A stretch of DNA of 32,613 nucleotides from Natrinema gari JCM 14663 (GCF_000337175.1 NZ_AOIJ01000034.1:1-32613), one strand, 5' to 3'. Shown: positions 16,183 to 24,408, counted from the first letter of the stretch. Notes: generated by a model from the sequence alone, not told the origin. Made by a program: numbers and translations.

Positions 16183-18249
16183 CTACTGTTCGCGCGCGTT
16201 GTACTGTACGTCGACCGTCGCGTCGCCGAGGATCCGGAAGTCCTCGATATCGCCGTCGAACCAGTAGGCGTCGAGCCAGTTGCCGACGCCGCCGCGGACC
16301 GTCGTATCCTCGACAATATCGTTCTCGTTGACCGACGCGTCGCGGTACTCGGCCTGGATGACCTTCCCGTCGACGCGGAACGAATACGTGCTCGGCTCGG
16401 CCGTTTCGGTCCCGTCGAAGACGACCGCGTGGGGGAGCAGTTCGGGGTCGCCGTACTCCTCGAGATCGATCTCGTCGCCGTCGACCGTGATGGTGGGCGT
16501 CCCGTTGATCAACGAGACGTCGGTTAGTGTTCCAGAGAAGCGAAAGCGGAGGCTGCCGTCGGTGACGGTGCTCTGGGCCGTCGAGCCGGAGATCGTCGTC
16601 GCCTCGTCTTCCGGCGCTTCGTCGGAAGCGAATTCGATGTCGCCGTCGACCGTGATCTCGAAGCCGACCGGGGTTCCCGTTCCCTCTACCTCGAGAACGT
16701 GGGGGAAGTCGGTCCCGTAGTCGGCGGGATCGATCCGGTCGCCGTTGACGGACACGGTACCCGGACCGTCGACGGTCAGTTGGTCGATCTCGCCGCTGTA
16801 CCGGAAGGCGTCCTTCCAGTCGGCGACGACACCGTAGACGGTGCCGGACTCGATGGTGTCCTCGTCGTCGATCGAGGCACCGTTGTACCCGCTCCGTTCG
16901 GCCTCGCCGGTGACGGTGAATTCGTAGCGGGTCACGTCCTCGTCGCTCCCGTTGATGACGATGATGTCGTCCAGCACATCGTCGATATCCGCAGGGTCGA
17001 TCTCGACGCCGTTGACCCGAACGGTCGCGTCGCCGTCGACGGACAGGCGCTCGATTTCCCCGTCGAAGCGGAACGCGTCGAGGTAGTCGGCGACGGTGCC
17101 GCTAGCGCGGGTGCCGTCGACCGAAGCCGCCGCGTCGATCGTCGCGTTCTCGTCGGTGCTGGGCTCGACCGCCTCGCTGACGACGAATTCGTAGCTCGTC
17201 GTGTCCGACGTGCCGTTCCCGTCGAAGACGACCGTGTTCGCCAGCGACGAGCCGTCGGAATCGCCGGTCGACGATTCAGTACTCTGGCCGCCGGACGAGC
17301 CGCCGCTTGCGGCCTCCTCAGCTGAGGTCGGCACTCCGTCGGGCATCGAGAGGTCGGGGTTCGAGCCGAGTCCGTCCCCGCGAGTGAGGCGAACGTCACC
17401 GCGCTGGCTGATGCCGTCGAACTGCGTGTCCGCGATGCGGATCCGCGTCGTCTCGCCGTTTCGACCGAGGTGGATCGCGTCGTTGTAGGAGCCGGAGCTG
17501 AAGTCACAGCCCGTGACCTCCATTCGGCCGGGGTTCCAGCCCCAGAAACACCGACCGTTGTAGCGGCCGTTGCCGTCGTTGTACGCGACGGAGTCCGTAC
17601 ACTTCGAGCCGTCGGAACTGAGACGGAAGCTCGAGACGTAGTTGTTCGCCGCGTAGCAGCGATCGATGTGGACCGTGCCGCCGTTGCCGTTGTATCCGGG
17701 CGCGGACGCGTAAATCCCGTTATTGGGCCAGTCCTGGACGTTACAGTGCCGAATGTCGATGTGCCCGCTGTGTTCCGGTGCGACCCAGATCCCACACTGT
17801 CCGTGGGAACTGTAGCTGCTCGGGCGCACACAGCCGTCGCCCATGTAGACGTTTTCGATCGTCGACGTGTTGCCGTCGACGTCGGCGACCGCGATCGCGT
17901 GTCTGTCGTAGCGGTGGGTCCCGACGAAGCCGACGTTCCGGATCGTCCAGTTCGTCGACTCGCGAGCGTAAAGCCCGAACCAGTTGCCGTTCGAAAAGTC
18001 GATGATCTTGTTCTCGAAAACCTCGCCGTCGTCGATGGTGTACCACTCGTTGGACGCCTCGATGACTTCGTAGTCGTCCTGGGCGGCCGCGGTACCGGTC
18101 GCGAACCCGCCGCCGATCACGGACGCCGCACCAGTCAACTTCAGATACGAGCGACGGTCGAGTAATTCGTCATTACCGCTCGTCTCGCTGCTCTCGAGGA
18201 CGCTATCCGTGGAATCGCCATCATCCAATACCGAATTGTCGCGTGCCAT
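16183..18249 (-). CDS. Tat-exported beta-helix protein with four C-terminal repeat modules
   Basis: A 688-aa secreted protein. A twin-arginine signal is at about residues 31-57 (DRRSYLKLTG, then an Ala-rich region ending AAAQ). Residues about 58-316 form a beta helix closely parallel to the 316-aa protein encoded at 14616: both share DDYEVIEA after the signal, NWTIRN/DWTIRN, the HGQ..WVAPEH/D block and GVPTS.EEAASG at the end. An S/G/T-rich linker (317-335) leads to four tandem modules of about 80-85 aa (about 338-422, 428-512, 517-600, 607-686). Each starts with a short hydrophobic beta strand, has YEF/FEI in the first third and ends with a VDG-T-V-VNG/VDG...IDPAD/IDLEE pattern. The modules are probably cell-wall or polysaccharide binding, or surface spacers. 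The ATG at 18249 is set by a 26-nt TATA spacing. Confidence 0.85.
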   Translation of the reverse strand: MARDNSVLDDGDSTDSVLESSETSGNDELLDRRSYLKLTGAASVIGGGFATGTAAAQDDYEVIEASNEWYTIDDGEVFENKIIDFSNGNWFGLYARESTNWTIRNVGFVGTHRYDRHAIAVADVDGNTSTIENVYMGDGCVRPSSYSSHGQCGIWVAPEHSGHIDIRHCNVQDWPNNGIYASAPGYNGNGGTVHIDRCYAANNYVSSFRLSSDGSKCTDSVAYNDGNGRYNGRCFWGWNPGRMEVTGCDFSSGSYNDAIHLGRNGETTRIRIADTQFDGISQRGDVRLTRGDGLGSNPDLSMPDGVPTSAEEAASGGSSGGQSTESSTGDSDGSSLANTVVFDGNGTSDTTSYEFVVSEAVEPSTDENATIDAAASVDGTRASGTVADYLDAFRFDGEIERLSVDGDATVRVNGVEIDPADIDDVLDDIIVINGSDEDVTRYEFTVTGEAERSGYNGASIDDEDTIESGTVYGVVADWKDAFRYSGEIDQLTVDGPGTVSVNGDRIDPADYGTDFPHVLEVEGTGTPVGFEITVDGDIEFASDEAPEDEATTISGSTAQSTVTDGSLRFRFSGTLTDVSLINGTPTITVDGDEIDLEEYGDPELLPHAVVFDGTETAEPSTYSFRVDGKVIQAEYRDASVNENDIVEDTTVRGGVGNWLDAYWFDGDIEDFRILGDATVDVQYNAREQ

Positions 18250-18580
18250 GCGTTCGGTTAAGGAGAAGATGCCCCCATAAACTTTCCGCTTATATCTGTA
18301 TAAAATAAACAGAAGTTCCGAGATTCGTCGATGTTTGTTGATTAGTATATCGAATCATGGGTTGTATGTTTTATATTGTGACCGCAGTACGGCGTCGCGG
18401 TAATAGTGTTTTACCGGCGCTTCGTCCAGATACGTTGACACTCTCGGCTGTCGATCAGTCAAGCAGTACCGAAATCGAACATGTTGAGGTTTTCGGCCCG
18501 GTCATCGCGCGCCGCCCCGCTCGGAGTCGACCGAGGCCGACGAAGCGCGCACGAACGGCGGTCTGCGCCAGCGAGGCGAG
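18250..18580. other. Intergenic region between flippase and beta-helix gene 2 (331 bp)
   Basis: It contains the AT-rich promoter of the beta-helix gene (18276-18314). The remainder, 18330-18580, has a weak six-base inverted repeat (CGGTAA at 18398-18403, TTACCG at 18411-18416) but no convincing gene. Confidence 0.5.
18276..18314 (-). promoter_or_regulatory. Promoter of beta-helix gene 2 (TATA box plus upstream element)
   Basis: On the minus strand TTCTGTTTATTTTAT (18300-18314) is followed 14 nt later by AAAGTTTATG (18276-18285), which ends exactly 26 nt before the ATG at 18249. The TATA box is identical to that of the paralogue and the upstream element matches in 12 of 15 bases. Confidence 0.7.
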
Positions 18581-20044
18581 TCACATGTGGGTCCTGATCT
18601 CGTAGATGTCGACGAGACCGCTCGCGACGGAAAGCACCGCCCAAACCGCGACGCCGACGGCGATGACCGCAAGCAGCGTTACGAGTCCGGTGACGAACGG
18701 CTGTAACGCGACGACGGCGGCGGTCATCGCGACTGTCACGCCGCCGGCCGTCGCGATCGATGTCGCGAGTCGCCGCCAGTGCAATTCGAGTTCCCGGTCG
18801 ATCAGATAGACGTTGTAACACACCATGAGCGCGTAACAGAGTGCCGTCGACATCGCCGCGCCGACGACGCCGATCGCCGGGATCAAGACGAGGTTCAGTC
18901 CGAAGTTCAACGCGCCGGTCAGTCCCTTCCCGACCGCGCGTTCGGTCGCCCGGCCCAGGTAATCGAGACTGTCGTTGGTGATCTTATCGATCGCCTGAAA
19001 CAGGACGAAGACGCTGAACACCTGCAGGACCGGTGCGGTACCGGCGTACGCGTCGCCGAAGACGAACCGGACCCCGGGTTCCGCCAGGAGGACGATGCCG
19101 GCGACCGCCGGCAGGTACACCAGGAGGACGTACTCGAGCGACTGCTCGTACACTCGAGCGGCGCGCTCGAGTCGCTCGGACGACTTGTGCTCGCCGAACG
19201 TCGGTGCGACGGTAAAGCCGAGCGAGTCAGCGGGCGCGATCACGAACGTAGAGATCTGTTTGGCGAGTTCGTAGAAGCCGACTGCGACCGGCGTCAGAAA
19301 GAACCCGACCATCAGCGTGTCGACGCGCTTGTACAGCACGTTCGCGCCCTGCGAGGCCGTCAGCGGGAGACTGTACCTGCCGATCCGCGTCGAGAGCCCG
19401 GGCTCCGGGGAGTCGGTCGCGGGATACGACGAAAGGATTCGGTAGAGGAAGTACCCGCCGACGGCGACGGACACCAGATACCCGGCGACGAAGCCGGCCA
19501 GCGCGCCGTACGCGCTGAAGCCCGCGATAAGGAAGAGCACGATGAAACCGAGTCGGCCGACGCTCGAGACCGTACTGGTCGCGGCGGTCAGGGTGACTTC
19601 GCCAAAGCCCTGGAACGCGATCAGCAGGTAGCCGTGGGCGACCTTGACGACGATGAAAGCGATACCGAGCGCCAGCAAGGGTTCTAACCGCGGCTCGCCG
19701 TACGCGGCCGCGATCGCGCCGCGAAAGAGGAAGAACAGGACGCAGACGAGTCCGACGGTGACGACGTTGAACGCGATCGAGGACCGGACGATGTGGCGGA
19801 TCTGGGTGTCGTCCGTTTCCCGGTACTCCGTGACGAACCTCGCCATCGACTTCGGAATCCCGAGGGTCCCGAAGAGGGTCGCGATCGAGAAGATCGCGAT
19901 GGCGAGGAAGATGAGTCCGTACTCGTCGGGCGAGAGGAACACCCGCGTGAGCAACAGGGTGATAGCCCCTTGCGCGCCGAGTCGAAGCAGTTCAGCGCCG
20001 AACGTGGCCGTGACTCCGCGAACGATGCGCTGTGACAGTGACAT
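18581..20044 (-). CDS. Polysaccharide/lipid-linked oligosaccharide flippase (MOP superfamily)
   Basis: A 487-aa protein with about 12-14 transmembrane segments spread over the whole length. The N-terminal RIVRGVTATFGAELLRLGAQGAITLLLTRVFLSPDEYGLI pattern is characteristic of Wzx/RfbX-type transporters of the multidrug/oligosaccharidyl-lipid/polysaccharide exporter superfamily. It would move lipid-linked glycan across the cytoplasmic membrane. It lies 34 nt downstream of a Gfo/Idh/MocA oxidoreductase on the same strand and is probably co-transcribed with it. AglR of Haloferax belongs to the same broad family, but orthology is not claimed. Confidence 0.88.
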   Translation of the reverse strand: MSLSQRIVRGVTATFGAELLRLGAQGAITLLLTRVFLSPDEYGLIFLAIAIFSIATLFGTLGIPKSMARFVTEYRETDDTQIRHIVRSSIAFNVVTVGLVCVLFFLFRGAIAAAYGEPRLEPLLALGIAFIVVKVAHGYLLIAFQGFGEVTLTAATSTVSSVGRLGFIVLFLIAGFSAYGALAGFVAGYLVSVAVGGYFLYRILSSYPATDSPEPGLSTRIGRYSLPLTASQGANVLYKRVDTLMVGFFLTPVAVGFYELAKQISTFVIAPADSLGFTVAPTFGEHKSSERLERAARVYEQSLEYVLLVYLPAVAGIVLLAEPGVRFVFGDAYAGTAPVLQVFSVFVLFQAIDKITNDSLDYLGRATERAVGKGLTGALNFGLNLVLIPAIGVVGAAMSTALCYALMVCYNVYLIDRELELHWRRLATSIATAGGVTVAMTAAVVALQPFVTGLVTLLAVIAVGVAVWAVLSVASGLVDIYEIRTHM

Positions 20045-20078
20045 TGAAAGCGAGGAGCGGCTGGGCTACCGGCAGTTT

Positions 20079-21233
20079 CTAGAGGTCGGTCGAGACGGAC
20101 TCGGCGTCGGAGGTCACCTCGGCCGCGTCGTCGTCCGCCGCGTCCGCCGTCTCCGCTCCGTCCGCCTCGGGACGGGGCTTTGCGGCGTCGCGGATGGTCT
20201 CCATGATGCGGATCGTCCACTTCGACTGCTCGAGGGGCACCGGCACGTCGGCGTCGCCCTCGATCGCGTCGACGAACCCGTCGAAGATCGCACAGTGGGA
20301 GTTCGTCTCCGTCTCCGCCTCCCAGCTATCGTCGAACCGGGAGGTGGCGACCGATTTCGCGTTCTCGAGCGTGCTGGTGACCTGGGCCAGCGAGACGTCG
20401 AGGCTCTTCTTCGAGCGGGCGATGACCGAAGAGGTGTAGTCCTCGTCGACTTCGTAGAGCGACTGATTGATCTCGTCGAGCACGAGGGATTTCTCGGAGC
20501 CGGTGATCACGTGGAGGCGCTGGGGGAGCGTTCCCGAGAGCATCGTCACGGTACAGAGCGCGCCGTCCGCGGAGACGTACTGGACTTGCGCCTGATCGTA
20601 CTCGAAGTCCTCCTCGTAGTGGTCCGAGAGGACGGTCTGTGCGGCGATGTCGTCGTCGTGTTCCGGCCAGCCGCCGATGCCGAGGACCGAGTAGATCGGG
20701 TGTGGCAGTCCCTCCTCGAACTCGCCACCGGGCAGTTCGAACACCCACGACCCGCGGTTGACCTGATCGGGCGGCGTCAGTCCCGCATACAGGGTGTCGA
20801 CGGACTTGATGTGGCCGAGTTCGCCGGCGTCGATCAGCTCCCGGGCCGTGCGAACCGCCGGATAGAACAGGTGGTTGTGGATGACCGTCGCGGGCGTCTC
20901 GTGTTCGCGAGAGAGCGCCTGCAACTGCTCGACCTCCTCGGCGGTGACGGTGGCGGGTTTCTCGATAATGACGGCGACGCCGGCTTCGATCGCCTGCCGA
21001 GCGATGTCGAAGTGCGTCTGGACCGGCGTACACACGTGCAAACAGTCGAGTTCGTCGAGCAGTTCGGTGACGTCCGTGACGGCCATCGTCCCGAACTCCC
21101 GCGCCCGCTCTCTGGCCAGGTCCTCGTCGAGATCACAGACCGCGACCAGTTCCATCTCCGGGTTGTTCTGCGCTCCCGCGAGGTGGGCCTGCGAGACCGT
21201 GCCTGCGCCGACGACTGCGGTTCGAACGACCAT
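20079..21233 (-). CDS. Gfo/Idh/MocA family oxidoreductase (second copy)
   Basis: A 384-aa NAD(P)-dependent oxidoreductase. The Rossmann motif GAGTVS (residues 9-14) and the signature EKP (91-93, IIEKPATV) are clear. The substrate domain has NHLFYP near 120 and the EEGLPHP segment in place of the more usual GG..D.G.H motif, so it belongs to a different subfamily from the oxidoreductase at 5062-6177. The last 30 residues are acidic and low-complexity, common in haloarchaea. It is the first gene of an operon with the flippase. A role in producing a sugar for the lipid-linked glycan that the flippase moves is a reasonable inference. Confidence 0.85.
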   Translation of the reverse strand: MVVRTAVVGAGTVSQAHLAGAQNNPEMELVAVCDLDEDLARERAREFGTMAVTDVTELLDELDCLHVCTPVQTHFDIARQAIEAGVAVIIEKPATVTAEEVEQLQALSREHETPATVIHNHLFYPAVRTARELIDAGELGHIKSVDTLYAGLTPPDQVNRGSWVFELPGGEFEEGLPHPIYSVLGIGGWPEHDDDIAAQTVLSDHYEEDFEYDQAQVQYVSADGALCTVTMLSGTLPQRLHVITGSEKSLVLDEINQSLYEVDEDYTSSVIARSKKSLDVSLAQVTSTLENAKSVATSRFDDSWEAETETNSHCAIFDGFVDAIEGDADVPVPLEQSKWTIRIMETIRDAAKPRPEADGAETADAADDDAAEVTSDAESVSTDL

Positions 21234-21260
21234 GAGCCGACGGACAGTACGCCGGTCATT

Positions 21261-21269
21261 AGTTTTAGT
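21261..21269 (-). promoter_or_regulatory. Putative TATA box of the oxidoreductase-flippase operon
   Basis: On the minus strand ACTAAAACT lies 27 nt upstream of the ATG at 21233, in the correct position for a leaderless transcript. It does not match the ATAACAAAGC motif. Confidence 0.45.
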
Positions 21270-21570
21270 CCGATTACTTCACGAACGCTAACTCGCCCTC
21301 GAGACGGCGACCGGGTATGGAGCCGCTACCGAAAGCGACGGTCGGCCTCGTCGATACCGACTCTCACTCGAACCGGGGGCCGGAACGGACGACCCCGCTC
21401 ACACATCGCGTCGCGACTCGAGAACAAGGGACGCCAGGGATGGGTCGCAGTAGACGAGGCGGCACGGTTCGAAAGACGGCTCCCGCGCCGGGAACAGCTG
21501 CTGGCACGCGACTGCTCCGGTATCGGATGACGGTCGTCGGGAGCCAGTCGAACGTACGGAATCGCCTACT

Positions 21571-21597
21571 AAAAATCTTCTCGGCGATCCGAGAAGA
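21571..21597 (-). terminator. Hairpin followed by T5 downstream of the wHTH gene
   Basis: On the minus strand a perfect nine-base stem (TCTTCTCGG / CCGAGAAGA, 21576-21584 and 21589-21597) with loop ATCG is followed directly by TTTTT (21575-21571). Archaeal RNA polymerase stops at T tracts, so this is a credible terminator for the gene ending at 21795, leaving a 3' tail of about 200 nt and insulating the next operon. Confidence 0.6.
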
Positions 21598-21794
21598 AGG
21601 TGGCCGAATCGACAGCCGGCGACGCGCCGTTGGCGTCGAGCGGTGACCGCGTCGGCCGCGGTACGCGGCGTTCGAGCGACGGTGGCGTCAGGACCCGGTG
21701 ACTCGCCGAGCGAGACGGCCGTCACTCGAGCGGACGTGCAGACAAGAGAGTCATCGCGGGGTTGCGATACGGGAGCGCCGTCAGGAACGTCGAG

Positions 21795-22391
21795 TCACTC
21801 GATCCGGGACAGTTTGCCGTCGACGGTGCGTTCTTGCGAGCGGTTCCGAACGAGGTGAGCGACCGAGAGACAGAAGAAGGCGACGACGACGGCACCAGCG
21901 AGACCGAGCATTGGGAGTGTCGATAGCAGCGGTGCGCCGAGCGTCGCCGCGCCGAGAAGGGCGGCACCGACCACGCTGAGGGCGGCGTACCATCGATCCC
22001 ACCGGTCCTGTCGGTGGCTGTCCGTATCGAGGTACATCATCAGCAGGTCCGCGTTGTCAGCGAGCGAGATCAGGCCACGGTCCTGATCGTACTCGACGAT
22101 GCCGGCGTCGTCCATCTTCGGTAGGTGGGTCTGATAGAGGGCGACGTAGACGCGTTTCCGCTGATCGGAACTGAGCGCGTTGACCTCGGTATCGTTCTCC
22201 CAGGCGGCGATCTGTTCGGCGAGTTCACCGAGCGTAACCGTTTCGTCGGCCTCGAGCAGGTACGCGAGGACTTCCCGGCGACGGCGATTCTTTAAAAGCT
22301 CGAAAATGACGTCCTTCGAGAGGCGTTCGTCCTCGTCGGCGTCGGCGACCGAGGCGATTTCGTCGGGCAGCGACGTATCGATCGAGGACAT
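21795..22391 (-). CDS. DUF7344-type winged-helix protein with two membrane segments
   Basis: A 198-aa protein. Residues about 22-110 form a winged helix-turn-helix (LSKDVIFELLKNRRRREVLAYLLE, TLGELAEQIAAWE, YVALYQTHLPKMDDAGIVEYD), the pattern of the haloarchaeal DUF7344 domain. Two hydrophobic segments follow at about 136-158 and 161-180, then a short charged tail. This layout suggests a membrane-tethered transcription regulator or sensor. It is divergent from the TFB gene across an 843-bp region, and lies between the flippase operon and the information-processing block. Targets are unknown; nearby glycan genes are candidates only by position. Confidence 0.8.
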   Translation of the reverse strand: MSSIDTSLPDEIASVADADEDERLSKDVIFELLKNRRRREVLAYLLEADETVTLGELAEQIAAWENDTEVNALSSDQRKRVYVALYQTHLPKMDDAGIVEYDQDRGLISLADNADLLMMYLDTDSHRQDRWDRWYAALSVVGAALLGAATLGAPLLSTLPMLGLAGAVVVAFFCLSVAHLVRNRSQERTVDGKLSRIE

Positions 22392-22843
22392 TACGACGAC
22401 CCTCCCGTTGTAGAGACACCATTCGAGTTCGGCACCGGTCGGACCTGCTCCTCGTCACCGGAGCGTCGTCCCGACGGCGACCGCTGTACGTTCGAACGGC
22501 GAGTCGAAATCACGATTGACACACCAGGTTGTACACCAACAGAGATACTCTTAAACACGACCACGTTTCGCACCGTCTGCAAAGGAGGTACGGAACGACT
22601 TCTCGACGGCACTCCCGCGACGCGCGGCCGCCGCCACGGCGGGCGATTTCGAACGCCCGCGTCGCCGCGTCGTATCCGGCGATTGCACCCGTATATCGGC
22701 GGCGTACGAGCGGTCGGCTCCGCGAACGGCCACCGACAAGCACGGGCCAAGGGACTACGGACTAACACAGCACTGGGTCCGAAAGTTCGAACCAACCAAC
22801 GTAAAGGCGAGCGACAGTTCACAACCGAACGACGGATTTACGT

Positions 22844-22897
22844 CATGAATGGGCGATTGATGTCGACAGATCACAACAACGATCGCCACGATTCATG
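22844..22897 (+). repeat. Imperfect long inverted repeat
   Basis: CATGAAT (22844-22850) plus GGCGAT (22852-22857) pair with ATCGCC (22882-22887) plus ATTCATG (22891-22897). This gives 13 base pairs interrupted by a 1x3 internal loop around a 24-nt apical loop. It may be a folded RNA leader or an operator. Confidence 0.4.
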
Positions 22898-23175
22898 TAT
22901 TATGTGTCCATTGCCCACGGTGGGTCGAAGCGACCGATTCGGGGTCGTTTCACCCGAACACAACCGATGGGACACGGTTCCGAGACGGCCGCCGTTCTGT
23001 TTGCTCGAGGCAGTTGGCGGCTGTCTCGGTCAGCTGCCGTTCTCTCTTCGCGCGGTGACGGTCGTCGCTCGCCGGTGTTCGAACGACACCCCGCCGTAAT
23101 CGGGGTATGTAATTCGCCGCGCTCGCTCGAGCGAACCATCACGCGGATTGACAGCCGGCGGCATCGTAAGTCGGC

Positions 23176-23189
23176 GTTTCCCGCGAAAC
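23176..23189. promoter_or_regulatory. Dyad GTTTC-CCGC-GAAAC upstream of TFB
   Basis: Five-base perfect arms around four bases, 45 nt before the ATG of the TFB gene. It could be an operator or a BRE-like element (the right arm gives CGAAAC); support is only symmetry and position. Confidence 0.3.
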
Positions 23190-23234
23190 CATGTGAACCC
23201 CTTACAGTGCCGGCACGGGTTCCTCCGGCTACTG

Positions 23235-24194
23235 ATGACGCGGTCTATCATCGATCAACGCAGCACCGAATCACAGTCGGCGGAGGTCGAGACCGGTCTG
23301 TGTCCCGACTGCGAGACCGACACGATCATCCACGACCCGGACCGCGGTGAGCAAGTCTGTGCGGAGTGTGGGCTCGTCCTCACCGAGGACCCGATCGACT
23401 ACGGGCCGGAGTGGCGCGCGTTCAACGCACAGGAACACGACGAACTGTCGCGCGTCGGCGCGCCGCTGACCCAGTCGATGCACGACCGCGGGCTCACGAC
23501 GACCATCGACTGGCGCAACAAGGACGCCAACGGCCACTCGATGTCGGCGGACAAACACGGCCAACTCCATCGACTCCGGGTCTGGCAGGAACGCATTCGA
23601 ACGAAGAATGCGGGCGAACGGAACCTCAAGTACGCCCTCTCGGAGATCGACCGCATGGTGAGCGCGCTCGGGGTCCCCAAGCCCGTCAAGGAGACCGCGA
23701 GCGTCATCTACCGACAGGCGCTCGAGCAGGACCTCATCCGGGGCCGATCGATCGAAGGCGTCGCGACCAGCGCGCTCTACACCGCGTGTCGAAAGGAGGA
23801 CATTCCGCGCAGTCTCGAGGAGGTCACCTCGGTCGCACGCGTCGAGCAACGCGAGATCGGCCGGACCTACCGGTACATCGCGGACGAACTCGACATCAAC
23901 CTCGAGCCGACGAACCCCAGACAGTTCGTCCCCCGGTTTTGCTCGGAACTCGACGTGGGGACCGACGTCGAGACCAAAGCCATCGAGATCATCGACCGGA
24001 CGACCGAGCAGGGGCTTCACTCGGGCAAGTCACCGACGGGGTTCGCCGCCGCGGCCATCTACGCCGCCGGGCTCCTCTGTGACGAGACCATCCCCCAACG
24101 AGCGGTCGCCGAAACCGCCCAGACGACGGTCGTCACCGTCCGCAATCGATATCGGGAGCAACTCGAGGCGATCGATCAACAGCCGGCTACATGA
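23235..24194 (+). CDS. tfb: Transcription initiation factor IIB (TFB)
   Basis: A 319-aa archaeal TFB, which bridges TBP on the TATA box and RNA polymerase and reads the BRE. The N-terminal zinc ribbon has C23, C26, C42 and C45 (CPDC...CAEC). The B-reader/linker region follows (YGPEWRAFNAQEHDELSRVGAPLTQSMHDRGLTT). Two cyclin repeats span about 115-205 (ASVIYRQALEQDLIRGRSIEGVATSALYTACRK) and 210-310, with the final helix-turn-helix that contacts the BRE. The ATG at 23235 was chosen because upstream residues are not TFB-like. Haloarchaea carry many TFB paralogues with distinct promoter sets; which one this is cannot be told. The stop overlaps the convergent small gene by 8 nt. Confidence 0.95.
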   Translation: MTRSIIDQRSTESQSAEVETGLCPDCETDTIIHDPDRGEQVCAECGLVLTEDPIDYGPEWRAFNAQEHDELSRVGAPLTQSMHDRGLTTTIDWRNKDANGHSMSADKHGQLHRLRVWQERIRTKNAGERNLKYALSEIDRMVSALGVPKPVKETASVIYRQALEQDLIRGRSIEGVATSALYTACRKEDIPRSLEEVTSVARVEQREIGRTYRYIADELDINLEPTNPRQFVPRFCSELDVGTDVETKAIEIIDRTTEQGLHSGKSPTGFAAAAIYAAGLLCDETIPQRAVAETAQTTVVTVRNRYREQLEAIDQQPAT

Positions 24195-24375
24195 TCGACC
24201 GCTCGCCCTTGCTGGTGCTCTCGGTGTAGAGCCGTTCGTCGGCCAGCGCGTGGAGGTTGGCGTACGGGATGAAGGCGATGAACGTGTCGTCCTCGTCGTA
24301 GAGTTCGACGCCGTTCTCGGCGTGATCGTACCGGTCGCATTCGATCTGTCCTTCGGGAAGGATCGCGCGGTACAT
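24187..24375 (-). CDS. Small acidic protein of unknown function
   Basis: A protein of about 62 aa, starting MYRAILPEGQIECDRYDHAEN and rich in D, E and Y, with a short beta-type pattern (GVELYDEDDTFIAFIPYANLHAL). It has the acidic composition of a real haloarchaeal protein. A start 12 nt further upstream (24387) is possible, but the TATA box at 24400-24408 predicts transcription starting near 24376, which favours the ATG at 24375 and a leaderless message. The 3' end overlaps the TFB stop by 8 nt in convergent orientation, so transcripts may interfere. Function unknown. Confidence 0.65.
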   Translation of the reverse strand: MYRAILPEGQIECDRYDHAENGVELYDEDDTFIAFIPYANLHALADERLYTESTSKGERSIM

Positions 24376-24399
24376 ACCGAAAGGCAACGCCGTCCAGCC

Positions 24400-24408
24400 A
24401 AATATAGC
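24400..24408 (-). promoter_or_regulatory. TATA box of the small acidic gene
   Basis: Minus-strand GCTATATTT element (TATATTT core) 24 nt upstream of the ATG at 24375, a good match to the haloarchaeal TATA position. Confidence 0.55.

Larger units (their letters stand above)
21234..21794. other. Intergenic region with promoter and hairpin (561 bp)
   Basis: It contains the promoter of the oxidoreductase-flippase operon at its left end and a terminator-like hairpin at 21571-21597. The rest has no convincing gene; the longest translations are arginine/serine-rich. A small RNA between 21598 and 21794 cannot be excluded but has no direct support. Confidence 0.5.
22392..23234. other. Long divergent region between wHTH and TFB genes (843 bp)
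   Basis: No convincing gene is present. The best open frame (84 aa from 22845) is neutral to basic and cysteine/proline-rich, unlike the acidic proteins around it. On the minus strand a TTTAAG box (about 22549-22554) could serve the wHTH gene with a long leader of about 130 nt. An imperfect long inverted repeat is at 22844-22897, and a GTTTC-CCGC-GAAAC dyad is at 23176-23189, before TFB. The size of the region suggests extensive regulation. Confidence 0.5.

Noticed and set aside
18398..18416. CGGTAA/TTACCG inverted repeat
   Set aside because: Six base pairs with a seven-base loop in an AT-richer intergenic stretch; too weak to interpret.
18357..18605. 82-aa plus-strand open frame overlapping the flippase 3' end
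   Set aside because: Arginine/serine-rich, antisense to the flippase C-terminus, no start context.
22845..23099. 84-aa open frame starting MNGRLMSTDHNND
   Set aside because: Neutral to basic, Cys/Pro-rich composition unlike other proteins here, and no TATA box at a suitable distance. Kept only as a note.
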